Below are positions 11,653 to 23,553 of a DNA stretch of 56,019 bases, in pieces. Below the pieces are notes generated by a model. It saw only the letters and a list, made by a program, of their open reading frames with translations. It was not told where the DNA came from and did no database searches. The stretch's first letter is position 1. The number at the start of each line of letters is the position of its first letter. The translations under genes were made by a program, and so were the position numbers. Origin of the DNA: Basidiobolus meristosporus CBS 931.73 (lineage: Eukaryota; Basidiobolomycota; Basidiobolomycetes; Basidiobolales; Basidiobolaceae); assembly GCA_002104905.1 (NCBI GenBank), contig MCFE01000583.1:1-56019 (forward strand), in the 5' to 3' direction.

Positions 11653-12020
11653 TGTTATGATCTGCCGATTGAATGTTTAAGTTAGATCAGTTTTTAGTCA
11701 AATCAATTAGTATTTGTTTAAGTTATCAGTATATCAGTATTATCTATGAAATCAGTAGCATTAGTCAGCAAATGAATCAGCATATCCTTATCAGACAGAA
11801 ATAGATATATTAAGTAGGATCTTATTGGGTGATGATGATGCAATCAAATAAGTCATCAGCCACAACCTACATTAGGAAATACAATTAGTCAGCAATTGAT
11901 CTGGCAAAATGTATATAAGGAGCTGCTGGAACCTCAATAAAAATCAGTTCAAGTTTTAGTGAATACAATACTAGCTAAACTCCCTATTCCTCTACAACTC
12001 TTATACTAAGACTTGTAACA
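11653..12020 (+). repeat. Gypsy 3' LTR
   Basis: 368 bp and nearly identical to 9360-9727. CCTGT follows at 12021-12025, matching the bases before the left LTR. Bases 12021-12140 beyond it hold nothing I recognise. Confidence 0.9.
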
Positions 12021-12140
12021 CCTGTCAAAAGATTGTTAGAAGTGTCACTAATTTCAAGCTGCTGGCACTATGATGGTCTCCAAGTGGGATCCTGATGGCT
12101 GTCGTGGATTGGATCCACCTGTGGGACCAAATTATCTTTC

Positions 12141-12782
12141 ATAGGGCAAAATACTATATCAATGAGGGTACAAACTTAGTATATGCCAATTCAGTCCATA
12201 TTGATGCGCCAAGATAACCCCCACTTGGTCTGCAAGTCAAAATGCTTTTATATGGACTCAGATAATCACCAAGAGCCTGGAATTGCAAAATAGATTCTTA
12301 TTTGGAATCTATGAGTTTCAAAAGGAGTAATGCTGACTATAGTATATAGTGTAAGCCAGATAGAGCAAATCCAGTCCTATTAGCTCTATATGTGGATGAT
12401 TGTATTATAGCAGCCAATAACCTAGCAACATTGGAAGAGACTCAATCCAGCCTATCCAAAGAGCTCAAGATGTCCAATCTAGGAGAACTCAGTTACTACT
12501 TAGGGATAAAGTTCTCAATAGACAGAAGTGCTCAGAATATCACCCTAAGCCAATCCAAGTATATTCAAGATATACTAAAGAAGTACCAAATGGAAGACTA
12601 TAACCGGCAGCTATCCCAACAGAGACAAGCCTTAACTTGGTCAAAACTCAACCAAATCAAGTGAGCTTAGCACCATCTGAAAGCCCTTACTTTCCTTATT
12701 AGTCTATAGTTAGCATCCTGATGTATATCATGCTTGGAACACGTCCTAACGTCTGATAATCAGTGGGAGTTGTCAGCCTGCA
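12141..12782 (+). pseudogene. Copia reverse-transcriptase remnant
   Basis: Matches the copia Pol in two joined pieces. About 12150-12220 is the integrase/RT linker (YYINEGTNL). From 12235 the frame resumes well inside RT (LLYGLR then SPRAWN), so about 500 bp of RT is deleted at the join. The catalytic box reads LYVDDC at 12388-12405, and the frame 12392-12664 continues with LGELSYYLGIKFSIDRS. A short RNase H lead-in follows to about 12782. Stop codons break every long frame. Confidence 0.8.
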
Positions 12783-13106
12783 TAAATTGATCAGCTGGCC
12801 CCTGACATATCCGCATGAGATATTCTTGTCTGTACCTTAGTATATTTCCATCTTGGCATGCTCAACGCGCCTCACCCCAGAACCCCGTCAGTATTAGCCA
12901 ATATCCCTCAGCATCCATATTGCCAAAAAGTACATATAGTCCTATCCCCCTTATTTATTCCTCAGTCTGATAAACACAGGTCTTGAATAAACAGCCTTGC
13001 CTTGGAAATCTGCCTAGCCTTGTTGATCCACACCTAAGTCCTTTCCTGGTCCTGCCTTGCCTAGCTCTACTGTCCTACCTTGTGTCTATTCATAAAAGTT
13101 TTATCA
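12783..13106 (+). repeat. Second gypsy family: 3' part of an LTR
   Basis: Aligns with the minus-strand copy at 33051-33587, from a degenerate CCCCTGACATATCC to TTTTATCA. Only the last about 324 bp of a roughly 537-bp LTR are present. Similarity to the other copy rises along it, from roughly 83% near 12841-12960 to about 95% near 12960-13106, estimated by eye. Confidence 0.7.
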
Positions 13107-13440
13107 GACTGATCTTGACTTACCTGTAGATCTCTGCCTTCTACCCAAAGTTCTTGAGAAGAGCTTGTAAAGGAATACCTACCATAAGTATCACCCAGAA
13201 TCTCTCCCTAGTTTTGTCCTTTAAAGGCAAAGATACTATCTTTGTAAGTTATTGGCCAAAACTGCATTCACCTTATTACCCTGCTGGTGTAGTTTACAAT
13301 TGTTACAGTATTGGAAGCCTTAGTACAATACTCTATCAAAATATGTTAAAGCCAGTACCTTCTGAAGTGATACTAGCTTATTCAAAGTTGGGGATTGTGG
13401 CTCAATATTTATATTCTTGACAAACTAGTGGCATTATAAT
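13107..13440 (+). other. Leader of the second gypsy family (near-identical block)
   Basis: This follows the LTR and precedes the gag at 13493, so it is the untranslated leader. It contains an 88-codon open frame (13154-13420) that begins at TTG with no early ATG, so I do not call it a gene. About 320 bp match the reverse strand at 32730-33050 with only two differences that I can count. Confidence 0.65.
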
Positions 13441-13492
13441 GCAAATATTAGCTAGTAGTATTCAGTGTTCCTGAACAAGCTCAAGAAACCTC

Positions 13493-14225
13493 TTGACCTC
13501 CTGCTACCCAAACATGTCCAGTCCAGAGTACAACTTTACAAGTGTCACGACTGCCTTTGCCCAGCTGCAAGAAGACAATGCAGATCTTGGACACACTGTT
13601 GCTCAGCTTCACAGTCAAAATACTCAACAGCCTATCTATACTCCCTCCTACCATGATCCCAACATCACTTCCACTACTAAGTTCAGTGGCTCACAAAATG
13701 AGTTCCAAGGTTTCATCAACATAGTCAAACACCACTTGATGCTACAACCCAATTGGTTCCCAACAGATTAAGCAAAAGCTGGTTATATCTCTAACCTGCT
13801 CACTGGAACTGCCCAGAAATGGTTCACCACTTTGGTGGAAACCAACTCCCCTCTACGCAATGACTACAATGCCTTGCTCACAGAAATGGAGCTAAAATTT
13901 GGCAACATTGACCAAGCCAGAACTGCTGCCAACAAGATCAAGAAATTGAATTAAGGAAACAAAACTGCATCAGCCTATGATTCTGAATTCTGGCCACTAG
14001 CCAGTGACTTGATCCTTTGGGGTGATACTGCCCTAATTAGTCAATTTCATAATGGACTCAATGATGAAGTCAGTGACCTACTACTCACACTCCCTGACCC
14101 AACTAACCTGGGTAAAGCTATACAACAAGCAATCCAATGTGACAATTGCCTTTTCTAGAAGAAACAAAAGCTCCAGTATACTTATCAGGCAACCTCCTTC
14201 CTAGTAATCCAGTCACCCAGTACTA
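13493..14225 (+). pseudogene. Gag of the second gypsy family, decayed
   Basis: A Ty3/gypsy-type Gag read with interruptions. An early coiled stretch (AFAQLQEDNADLGHTVAQL, about 13553-13610) is followed by the capsid motif FSGSQNEFQGFINIVKHHLM. Past a stop at about 13768 come GYISNLLTGTAQKWF, a LEMELKFG-like stretch and a FHNGLNDEVSDLL stretch (about 14045-14085). Homology ends at about 14225, where a copia gag fragment on the other strand starts. No pol of this family is in the window. Confidence 0.75.
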
Positions 14226-14244
14226 AGCCTGATGATGCTATGCA

Positions 14245-14362
14245 GCAGCATCTTCATCTTCACTTTGCACACTTGGTAGTTAGGTCCATCCAACTTTTCA
14301 GCACAGGGAAAAATTCCAGTAATAGCATAGTGGACATTGCAGAGAGTGACATCTTGGGCTAA
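14245..14362 (-). pseudogene. Copia Gag N-terminal fragment
   Basis: Minus-strand match to the first about 38 codons of copia Gag. The start codon inside the primer site is mutated (GGTTATTAG in place of GGTTATGAG). It shares the LTR at 14368-14719 with the deleted element on its right. Confidence 0.75.
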
Positions 14363-14367
14363 TAACC

Positions 14368-14719
14368 TGTTGCCAGAGTCTTAGGGATACTGGAATTGAC
14401 TTGGAGAGCAAGTTGATTATGTGGTCTTCACTTAATGATTCATTAAAATTGTCTAAAAGTAGTATTAAAATGTTACATATTCTTGTCATGACAAACATGT
14501 AGAATAGGTTTAGGAAGGTCCTAAGAGCATGTGTGCAAAGTTTGAGGCTGTTTGGACAACTTTGAGAATTTTCATGTTCTGGGTACCATACATCTTGGTG
14601 GAAATAGTCTAGGTAAATGCCAACAAAGAATTTGGGCAGTATACTCTAAACCTTAAAGGCAATGATGTATATGACTATGTTAAGTAAATATTTGGGTGAA
14701 ATTGCTAATTACCACAACA
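14368..14719 (-). repeat. Copia LTR shared by two partial elements
   Basis: TGTTGCCAGAG...CCACAACA, 352 bp. To its left lies the 5' gag end of one element and to its right the RNase H end of another. An LTR between two interiors is expected after recombination between elements. Confidence 0.75.
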
Positions 14720-16316
14720 AAAGAAAGGTGTACTCTGTGGTGGAACATCTGTCTCCTAAATTTTGTCCTCAATCAGCATCAGAGTTTCTATTTGATGTAT
14801 AAAATATTTATATTTACTGCAATAGAAAATATTGATCCGATGGAATTTAACTTGGCTACTGGTGCAAAGGTCTGAGCATAGTCAAGTCCTTTGTGTTTGA
14901 GAATATCCTGTGACAACAGGTTTTGCATTGTAGCTTTTGATTGAACTATTGGCCTTGCATTTTGTCTTGAAGACCCATCTACATCTCATTGATTTTGGCT
15001 GATTGGTAATTTGACTAAGTCCCAAGTTTGATTTGCCAGCAGGGCCTGATACACTTAGGTCATTTCAGATCTCCAAGACACTGTCTGAAGACTATTTAGG
15101 ACCCCTTTTACAGTCTGAGGCTCATCAATATGGATTGAATAGGCACAGGATATGTTTGTTCCCACATTGATATAGTAATTTGGGCAATTTCTGGTTCAGT
15201 GGAATTGTAGAGTCTCTATGCTTTGCTCACACTGCAGTAATCCAAAAGTGTGCATTTTATACCTGTTAGCTTAAGTTTTAACTGATTCCCAGGCAGTTTC
15301 CTGGCATTTGCTGTCTGCCCAGATATTCCTAGATGTTTAGCACTTGGCCTGTATATGTGCTATGCTTTGAATGGAGTAAAACCACAAGATATCCTGTTAT
15401 AGCTCCTATTCCAAAGGCACACAGCTGTTGCAACCAATTCTACCCAATATTCATAGGATAACTTTGGATCAGGGAGCATAGATCTTGCCATATCAATTAT
15501 ACATTGCCTTACACATTCTGCCTCTCTATTATGCTATGGGGAGTATGCTACTGTAGTCTTTTGCTTTATCTCATAAAGTTTGCAGGGGATGATGGAGAGT
15601 TCTGAAGTATATTTACCATAATTGTCAGTGAGTATTTTCTTGATTTTTTCAACAGTTTCTGTCTCCACCATGGCTCTAAGCTCCCTGAGCTTGTATGGTG
15701 CATCTGTAGTGCAGATATGAATAGTGCATCTTCACTTGTGGCAGCATTTCCCTATTAAGACATAATTGGCTAATTATCTCACGCATGCTGAGTCAAGGCC
15801 CTGAAACTTGTTGGTCAAGCTATTCAGGATGGTTACTATCACATCCTCATCAGTGGTTGGCATGCCTGCATATTCCATCCCATCTACTAGCAAGGTGAGT
15901 CTGTTGGTGAAATTTTTATTTCTTCTATTGGCAGCATCTTTGAGCAAATAATTTTCATGTAAGATACATTTTCTTAGCCGCTGAGCATGACTGATATATG
16001 TTTTCTAATGACTTCCAAGCATTCTTTACTGTTTTGCTCTTGAGCTTTGAATTAGTAATTTGTACTTTGTATCAAGGCAAATTCAGTCAAAAGAGCTTTG
16101 TACCCTCTTCCAGTACTATAAAGTTTCTGCTCCCATGCTTTTAGGAGTATATTCTTCTCCCATGACAATATCCCAAAGGCATCTGTCGTGTAGTAGCATT
16201 TTCACCTTCACCATCCACACCTGGTAGTTAGATCCATCCAGCTTTTCAGCACAGGGATAAGTTCTAGTTAAACCAGTATTACTCATTGTAGAAAGTGACA
16301 GTTTGGGGCTCATGAG
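14720..16316 (-). pseudogene. Internally deleted copia Gag-Pol
   Basis: On the minus strand, from 16316 leftward: the gag start (open to about 16116), Gag body to about 15850, integrase pieces (about 15780-15060), then the RT start. Near 14790 it jumps straight to the RNase H lead-in, so most of RT is deleted. All frames contain stops. The gag start context is changed to GAGCTCATGAGCCCC but keeps the ATG. Confidence 0.8.
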
Positions 16317-16320
16317 CTCT

Positions 16321-16662
16321 TGTCAGATTCTTGAAGCTATTGGAAGTGACTGGGAGAACAATTAGATTACATGGCCTTCATTTAATGATTTATTGAATGA
16401 ACAGACAGTATTAAACATTCACATGCTCTTGGCATAACAAACATGCAGAATAGGTTTAAGAAGGTCCCAAGAGTATGTGTGCAAAGCTTGGGGCTATTAG
16501 ACAACTTTGAAAATATTCAGGTTCTTGATATCTGATATTATGGTGAAATATTATATTTAAGTCCCCACAAGGCATATGTTCAGTATTCTCTGAGATTTGT
16601 GAGAATTGCTTTAAGTGACACTGTTAAGTGAATATATTGGTGGAATTACAAGTTTTACAACA
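16321..16662 (-). repeat. Copia 5' LTR
   Basis: TGTCAGATTC...TTTTACAACA, 342 bp, directly upstream (minus sense) of the gag start at 16313. It is more diverged from the family than most other LTRs here. Confidence 0.75.
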
Positions 16663-16935
16663 AATATTAGTCTGATAGAATTAAACTTGGCTGCCAGTGC
16701 AAAGGTTTCAGTATAGTCCAGTCCTTTTGTTTGAGAATATCATTTGGCCACAAGTCCTGCTTTTTATCACTCAGTTGTACCATCAGCCCTATATTTACTC
16801 TTCAAGACCCATCTGAATTCAATTGCCATTTGGTTGATTACTATATTTACTAAGTTGCAATTTTGATTTTTCATTGTAGTGTGATAGTCCTCAGTCATTA
16901 CAGATAGCTAAAACTTTACCTAAGAGCTATTGACC
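16663..16935 (-). pseudogene. Copia RT N-terminal fragment
   Basis: Matches the RT segment around 38800-39070 on the same strand (FNSIRLILA-like and KARLVAKGY-like stretches). It abuts the LTR at 16662 and fades out at about 16935. It has no open frame. Confidence 0.65.
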
Positions 16936-18225
16936 CTTTGGATTTACATGGTTATCTGATTACATTGCGTGTGAAAACCTAAGGTTGTTTTTTCCCAAAG
17001 TTACAGATCTATTTGCTGGCTTCCCTTATCCACATTGCTCTATCAACTGGAGGCTGTTTGACTTGGAGACATGATGCAATTATGACTACCACCAGGCATG
17101 AAATTGATTCTTTCCCTACAGTTTTCAAGGGCCAACACATACATACAAGACACTATAGAGCAGTAATGCTCTACCAGCTGTCAAACCCCAGCAGTAATTA
17201 TTTTAATGTCAGGGCCATAAGCTGCTAAAAGAATAGAAAACTCTTTTCAGGGCATAAGTAGGCACCTCTGAGCTCATTTACATTGCCATAATAAATGATT
17301 TACTTCCTTATTGACCTAATTCCCTTCCATTAAGCAGTGTATTGAGTTGCACACTCTAAAACAGTGCTTCCCTATCTGTCAGGATCTGCTAACCCATGTC
17401 CAACTGCTGTTCACACAGAATCCTTATCCACTTCAGTATTTCAGTTGCCCAATGAAATACTTGCTGTAAGCATCAAGATCTGCACCAAAGGCCACTTGAT
17501 TTTGGATCACACCCAAAGCTTCTTAACAACTTCCATGCCTGACTACTTGTCAAGGCTGGGCTTTAACCTTGATGGTGAAGCATAGATACAATGCTTGAGC
17601 CCCATCTATTTTAATAGCTAGCTCATTTGGCAGCTGAGCCAATGCCCACTTCATATCAGATTCCAACCTCCATGGTCACTATCATGCAGTTTGGATGAAC
17701 ATACACCTTTTATGGTCTCTAAATGAGCATATGTTCTGGCACCTGAACATCATGCTTAGCTCATCCAGCGTTGCCAGTGCTTCTTATCAGAAATGACTGC
17801 CAGAAACTCTCAGTAAATAATCCACATCCACTTGAGTAACATGTATTGCATACATATTCAAAGTTTGTGAGTAGATTAAATACCATATCCCTAAGTTCTA
17901 TACTCATATGATATCCCTCATATAGTTGCTGAACTAGTTTCTGCTATTCTATTGGAAACTTTGCAGAAACCAGCTACCAGATTGTTTTATTAGTCTATCA
18001 TCCCCGTATATAAACTCAACAATCAACCTGCATGTCAGAAGTGCTACAAGTCTCTACCAGAGTTTCCTCTGCCACCACAGCAAGCTATCCACAAGAAGCT
18101 GATTCTCAGCCAGTAACACTGACTTCAAGTGTTGCCCTGCAGCAATTTCTTGTACTACATCACTCTTTTCATGTTCTTTCCAACCTTCCCTCATGATATT
18201 TGCTTGATATAGTACAGCTCAGTTA
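16936..18225. other. About 1.3 kb without recognised features
   Basis: AT-rich, with only short open frames (for example 17013-17228 and 17364-17585) that match nothing else in the window or anything I know. It is probably very old transposon sequence, but I see no direct support for that. Confidence 0.4.
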
Positions 18226-18376
18226 CTCTATGGGATAGAGCTCTCTATAGACAGAAGTACCCAGACTATCACCTAAGCCAGCCCAAGTAGATACCAGATG
18301 TACATCAGAAGTACTAAACAGCAAACTCTATACCTGTTGCTACCCAAATGGAGACAAATCTTAATTGGGTTAATCA
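18226..18376 (+). pseudogene. Short copia RT fragment
   Basis: About 150 bp matching the RT segment that reads YLGIKFSIDRSTQTITLSQ in the near-complete copy (which lies on the opposite strand), with indels and stops. Confidence 0.65.
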
Positions 18377-18389
18377 ATGAGGAGTAGGT

Positions 18390-18790
18390 ATGATGATCCT
18401 GTTAAATGACTGCCTCAAAATTAAAGTCCTGTGGCTAAAAGGTACTTATCCCATCAGGACACCATGCAAGGACTGCCAAAAAATCACTGAACCCCAGATT
18501 TCACTGAAAACTTGGTCAAGATTTTTCATCACAACAATACATAAGTGGCTTTTGATTGGTCCTCTGCCAATTCTCTCACTTTCTAATCCCAGACACTCAA
18601 TTAACTCCTATATTTGTAACCTTGACCAATGTCTTCATTCTTAGGCACAAGATATGCTATACATAGTATTTCCCATCACTATAGCACAGTTCTGACCTTT
18701 GGTAAACTATTAGGTTGATCTACTTTAATAATTAATTTCTTTATTTGGAAGTCACTTTCCTTGCTGAGAGATTATTTCCTAAAATGAAAA
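18390..18790 (-). mobile_element. Plavaka-like element end, next to the unknown gene
   Basis: Matches 3730-4080 and 28640-28860: the segment downstream of the unknown gene's C-terminus, recognisable by AAGTGGCTTTTGATTGG and the following blocks. No gene is present. Confidence 0.6.
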
Positions 18791-18866
18791 TTCTGAGCTC
18801 TCCTTCAACCTCAAGGGGTGGGGTGTAGGGGTCACTAAAGGGGTCTTAAGACCTGCAAGGGTATCT

Positions 18867-18966
18867 AAAGGGGTGACTTTAGAGTAAAAGTACAAGTTAC
18901 AGTGGTCTCTAAAGTAAACTTTACATGGAAGGGGTGCCCAAAGGGGCAACTTTAGAGTAAAAGCAC
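18867..18966 (+). repeat. Small degenerate tandem repeat
   Basis: A 27-bp unit at 18867-18893 recurs at 18940-18966 with three differences, both ending in CTTTAGAGTAAAAG plus YAC. Related GGGGT-rich pieces extend back to about 18815. The surrounding 18791-19430 has no gene I recognise. Confidence 0.6.
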
Positions 18967-19430
18967 TTCTTAGAGGGGAAGTTTCAACAGAAATGCAGTA
19001 TTTTCTTGTATAACCTAGTTTGGATTATTGTAAGCTTTGCAGTCTCTTTACTGTTATAGCACCATTCAAAGTCAGAATACTCAGCAGTGCCAGTGATGCA
19101 GGCAAAGTCTTATAGCCTTTAAATTTGTAATGGAGATTCTTGAATGAGAGGCTCTCCTTTATTTTTCATCTGGGGAAGTCATATTTATGAAAATTCTGAA
19201 GGATCATAGTTTTTGGACAATTGCGCAAGCAATGCACACAACACAAATCTAAATTTTGCATTGGCACAGATGGGTTATAGGCATAGCACCTGTGAAAATA
19301 TTATGTGATGTGATTGGCAAGTTCAAAAGTTATAAGAAATCAAAGTCACCATAGTAATCCTAGCAATAGAGGCCTAGTAAATATGGTATTTGAGCTTTTT
19401 TGATCACAACTCCTTAAGTACTGCTTCAAA

Positions 19431-21400
19431 TCAACTGTAATATGTTACAAAATACTTGGTCCAAACTCTCACCATATCAATCCAAAAGCAGCTTTTGATT
19501 GGCTCACTTCCCATGTTGTCACTTACTAGTCCCAGACACAGAATCGCCTGCTAATTTGTGTACATATATTAACTATTGCTTCTTTTCACAATATTTACTT
19601 CCTGACTAAACCAGTGATCTTGATTTTTATGCATACAAGTTTGCTTATTTCAACTCAATCTTTAGTTAGAACTCAATTGCCAATTTTACTGATGTAAAAA
19701 AGTTTAATGAACGGACAAAATGCAGTAGAGTACAGCTAGGCAAAGCCAGCCCAGGAAAGAACTTGGGCATGGATCATTAAGGTAAATTGGATTCCAAGGT
19801 TTGGCTTTTTACTAAAGACCTGTGTTAATCAGACTAAGAAATACATTGGGGAGGATAGAACAATGTATAGTACTTACATATATAGATGCCAAGGGACATT
19901 GGCAAATATTGGTGAGTCACAGTGAGTGTACCAAGATAGGAATATACTAATGAACATACTGGCCTATCATATGGGGATTTAGAAGTAGTCAGGTCAGCAT
20001 GAGACTTAGTCATGTGATGTTTGATTACCATATATGGTACAGAGCTAAATATTACTCATTGGGAGACTTCCACTGGATGTTTCATGGTGTAATGTTTGCT
20101 TGGAGCTTCCAAGAAGTTACCAGTATGGAGTGGCATTTTCAGGGATTTCTGCACAATCTTGATTAAGCTTTATCATTGGAGACCAGGGATAACATGTGGT
20201 CATAATAACAAGTCCCAATACCATACACCAATATTGAGCGCAACCTTATACTTAACAAGTAACATCATCAAAATCCACCATCCAATAGGTATTTTTTCTT
20301 AGATGCCTCTTCTTGATGACTTTGGGAGGAACCCCACTACTTTATACCATAATATACTAACTGGTCACCATATGTTCTGGTCATCATCCAGTGCCACAGG
20401 GTCCAACACCTTCTCTACAAGTCTTGATGATAAATAGTTTCAACTTTAATGTGTTTTTTCTTCAGCACTGCTCTTGAAGAAGTACTGTAGCCTCTTGGTG
20501 TGCCTGTATTGTTCTAAAATCTCATTGTTGGCATTGTTATAGTTTTCTGGGTTCTTGATGTTGCTACTTTGACTGTCAGCAGGATATCCACTTTGTCTAT
20601 TTTGGAGGATATGGAGGGTGTGGTGGAGATACTGTGTTTTGTTGTAAGCTCATCTGCCTCACTGGAATGTGGCACAACTGATTGCACTTCCAACTCTTGA
20701 GAAAACAGTTGTAGCACTGCTGGTACTCTTCTTGGCTATTCCAGGACTCAGACTGTTCTATGTTTATGGCATCAGTTGGTGAAGACCCCAGCATTTGTCT
20801 CATGCTTCCAGGTCACTGGCCTGGGCAGACAATATCAAAGCTACCTTTGGCTTATCACAGTCAGGTCTTTTACTACTATTCTGACTGAATGCTGTTTGTA
20901 TTTAACTATATTTTGTCATCAATAAATTCTGCACTGGCACATCTGTTTGTACTGGCATGGTGCCGACTGGCACTCTTCTGGCAACCTGATGTTTCTTTGC
21001 TGCCTTTCTTGTGCTTATAGCCCCGCTGGTGACAAGCACCAAAGGAAGTAAGTGGTTTTCATCACTTACAGGTCTATTGCAGCTACTCTAACTGAGTGCT
21101 TTTTGAATGGAGTTACACTCTTACAGCATAATTATTGCATTGGTGCATTTGTTGCTACCAGCTTGTCCCTCGACAGCACTCTTTGGACTACCATATGTTA
21201 TTCTGCCACTTGTTTAGAGCCTTCAGCCCTCCCTTACAACAGGCTCTTGAGGAAGCTACTAGTTCTTAGCTGTAATACCCTTGTATTTCTCCCTTCAACA
21301 GTTTCTATTCTTGGGTTACTCTCTTAGCACACCAATGCTGGCCCAACATCAACTTGATTGCTTGTATCCTAAATAATGCTGAACTACTCATGGGTCTTTG
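19431..21400 (-). pseudogene. Plavaka-like unknown gene, copy split by a solo LTR
   Basis: The 3' flank (19431-19692) and the body of the gene (20208-21400) belong together but are separated by an LTR of the second gypsy family. Readable pieces include SQELEVQSVVPHSSEADEL (20717-20514) and a RTQKTITMPT stretch, matching the copies at 4400-4654 and 43348. Frames are short and broken. The N-terminal half of the gene is not found. Confidence 0.65.
19693..20207 (-). repeat. Solo LTR of the second gypsy family
   Basis: Aligns over its length with 33051-33587 but is strongly diverged. It interrupts the Plavaka-like sequence: the bases on each side continue each other when compared with 3990-4090. 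No target-site duplication is clear. Confidence 0.6.
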
Positions 21401-21640
21401 TCACATTGCCAATCAACAAAAACTCAACTAGATGTCAATGGACATAAAAGACAAGAAATAAGGTAGAGGGTACCATACAAACCTGCAAAGCAGGGCTTGT
21501 GGCCAAAGAATGCTCTCAAACAAGATAAGTGGACTACACAGAAGCCTTGACACTGGTAAATCAGTTCAATTCTTTTAATTAATACTGGCTATTACAGCCA
21601 AGTATAATTTTCTGCTTATTAAATGGATGTGAGAGCTGCA

Positions 21641-22240
21641 CAAAGGAGTAGGGATTGTAATAATGGCATGCGCCTGCACCAGCCTGATGGATTTGCTGGC
21701 CAAGATAACTTGTACTTGAGCTGCAAGCCTAAAAATACACATTATGGACTTGAGCAATCACCCAGAGCCTGGAATTTTGTGATTGTGTCTTATTTGGAGT
21801 CCAAAAGATTCAGTACACCTATTACCAGCTCAATGAGTTTCCAGCTTAGAGAATATCCCAATATCTCATACTCAATGGATGCTGTCAGCCAGCACAATGA
21901 GAGCTGTGGATTCAATCATATTGCAAATTTTAAGTGGACTAAAATACTTAAGGGAACTGCTAATGATGGCCATAGATGGACCTATAGGTCCACAGAATAG
22001 AAGTTTCTGGGTTACTTTGACATCAATGGGGGACAAATCTAAAGGACAGCAGATGCACCAAATGATATATCTTGCTTTGTTACAAGGATTCATTCAATGG
22101 TATTCAGGAAAACAACCAGTAATTATTTTTTCAATCATAAAGTCATAGTGTATGGCAGCCTAGAAGGGAACAAAAGAAGCAATGTGGCTAAGAAGGCTAT
22201 TTAAGACTTAGGCTTAGATCAAATAGCCACCACACTATTG
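21641..22240 (+). pseudogene. Copia RT and RNase H remnant
   Basis: The plus strand matches RT (a YGLEQSPRAWNF-like stretch, about 21745) and then, after a deletion, the segment leading to RNase H (SYSMDAVSQHN-like, about 21870, and an IQWYSGKQPV-like stretch near 22090-22120). All frames are interrupted. Bases 21401-21640 to the left show nothing I recognise. Confidence 0.7.
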
Positions 22241-22900
22241 CCCTATGACAACTAATTTCCTGTCAAAAACAATAGTAATATCATATCAGAAGGTCATCAC
22301 AAAATGTTAGTCCAATGACTAAGAGGCACTCATTCCATAAGGATACCTTGCACAGAATTTTAAAAAATAGACTTCAGATTTACAAAAAAATTGGTGAAAA
22401 TTTTTTGTCAGAACAATACAAAAGTGGCTTTTGAATGGTTCTCTGCCAATTCCTTCTGCTTCTGATCCCAGATACTAAATTTGTAACTACAATTATGTAT
22501 ATTGACTGACTAGTGCCTCTTTTCACAATACTTACCTCCTGACTAAACTAATGCATTTATTTATGCTTACAAATTGGTTTATATCTGCATATTTCTTAGT
22601 TCTAATTCAATTGTCAGTTACAGTGACTTATACAAATACCAATACCCAACACTAATATCATGCCCAATCACACAGTGAGCAGGTAACTCTTTTAAATCCA
22701 TCATTCTGTTTGCATTTCCACCAGAGCCCCTTTTTCCAGTACTTTGGCTGAAACCCAATGGCTTTAAGTGATTGTCAATTCACTGGTTCCCTTACATCCT
22801 AGTTTCCATCCAGCACTGTAAGGTCTAGCACCTCATCTGCTAGTCTTCTCAATAAATCCTTGCAGTATTTAAGTGAGTTTATTGTTGCCAACTATGAAGT
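22241..22900 (-). mobile_element. Plavaka-like element end, next to the unknown gene
   Basis: Same segment as 3725-4340 and 28640-29100, including the block around 22430 and the C-terminal coding block near 22800-22870. Bases 22901-23082 beyond it are unassigned. Confidence 0.55.
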
Positions 22901-23082
22901 GCCATGGTCATAAGGAGCATATCACAAAAGAATGATGATAGCTGAACTGTTGATTATTCTTCAAAAAGCTTGGTATTTATACCTTTGTGGATGTAATACA
23001 AATTGAAAACCAAGTAAAACAAGTCTCTAAGCATTCAGGAGTATACTTAGTAAAAGTGCTAATTTGATCTTGACTATGTGGG

Positions 23083-23451
23083 TGTTATGATCTACGACTT
23101 ATATGTTTAAGTTAGATCAGCTTTTAGTAAAATCAACTAGTTTTATGTTCAGCCTATCAGTACATCAGTGTTATCTATCAAATTGGTAGTATTAGTCAGC
23201 AGATGAGTTAGCAGATCCTTATCAGGCTGAAATAGTTATATTAAGTAGGATCTAATTATGTGATGATGATGCAATCAAATGAGTTGGCAGCCACAGGCTA
23301 CATTAGGAAATACAACTAGTCAGCAAATGATCTGGCAAAATGTATATTAGGAGCTGCTGGAACCTTGATAAAAATCAGTTCAAGTTTTAGTGAATACAAT
23401 ACTAGCTAAACTCCCTATTCCTCTACTACTCTTGTACCAAGACTTGTAACA
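23083..23451 (+). repeat. Gypsy 5' LTR
   Basis: TGTTATGATC...TTGTAACA, 369 bp. It is followed by a 44-bp leader segment (TGGGAATAACCATAAG...) that is absent from the first copy but present after the LTR ending at 27530, so two leader types exist. Confidence 0.85.
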
Positions 23452-23553
23452 TGGGAATAACCATAAGACTATGGATCTGAACAAAATGGCAAACATTGGT
23501 AGCAGTGATAACCAGAAACCTCTCTCCTGAAGAAAGAAGAAACCACCCTCAAG

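Larger units (their letters stand above)
9360..12020 (+). mobile_element. Young, internally deleted Ty3/gypsy element
   Basis: Two 368-bp LTRs (9360-9727 and 11653-12020) differ at about five positions by eye, so the insertion is recent relative to its neighbours. CCTG(T) lies directly before the left LTR and directly after the right LTR, a 4-5 bp target-site duplication. The interior is only 1,925 bp: the N-terminal half of Gag is joined to the linker and integrase, and protease, reverse transcriptase and RNase H are missing. A purine-rich tract (GTAGGGGAGAA) precedes the right LTR. It sits in the right end of the Plavaka-like copy A. Confidence 0.9.

Noticed and set aside
13154-13420. 88-codon open frame conserved at 32749-33003 with one amino-acid difference
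   Set aside because: It begins at TTG with no early ATG, and the noncoding bases around it are equally conserved. The identity is a property of the DNA block, so I do not call a protein.
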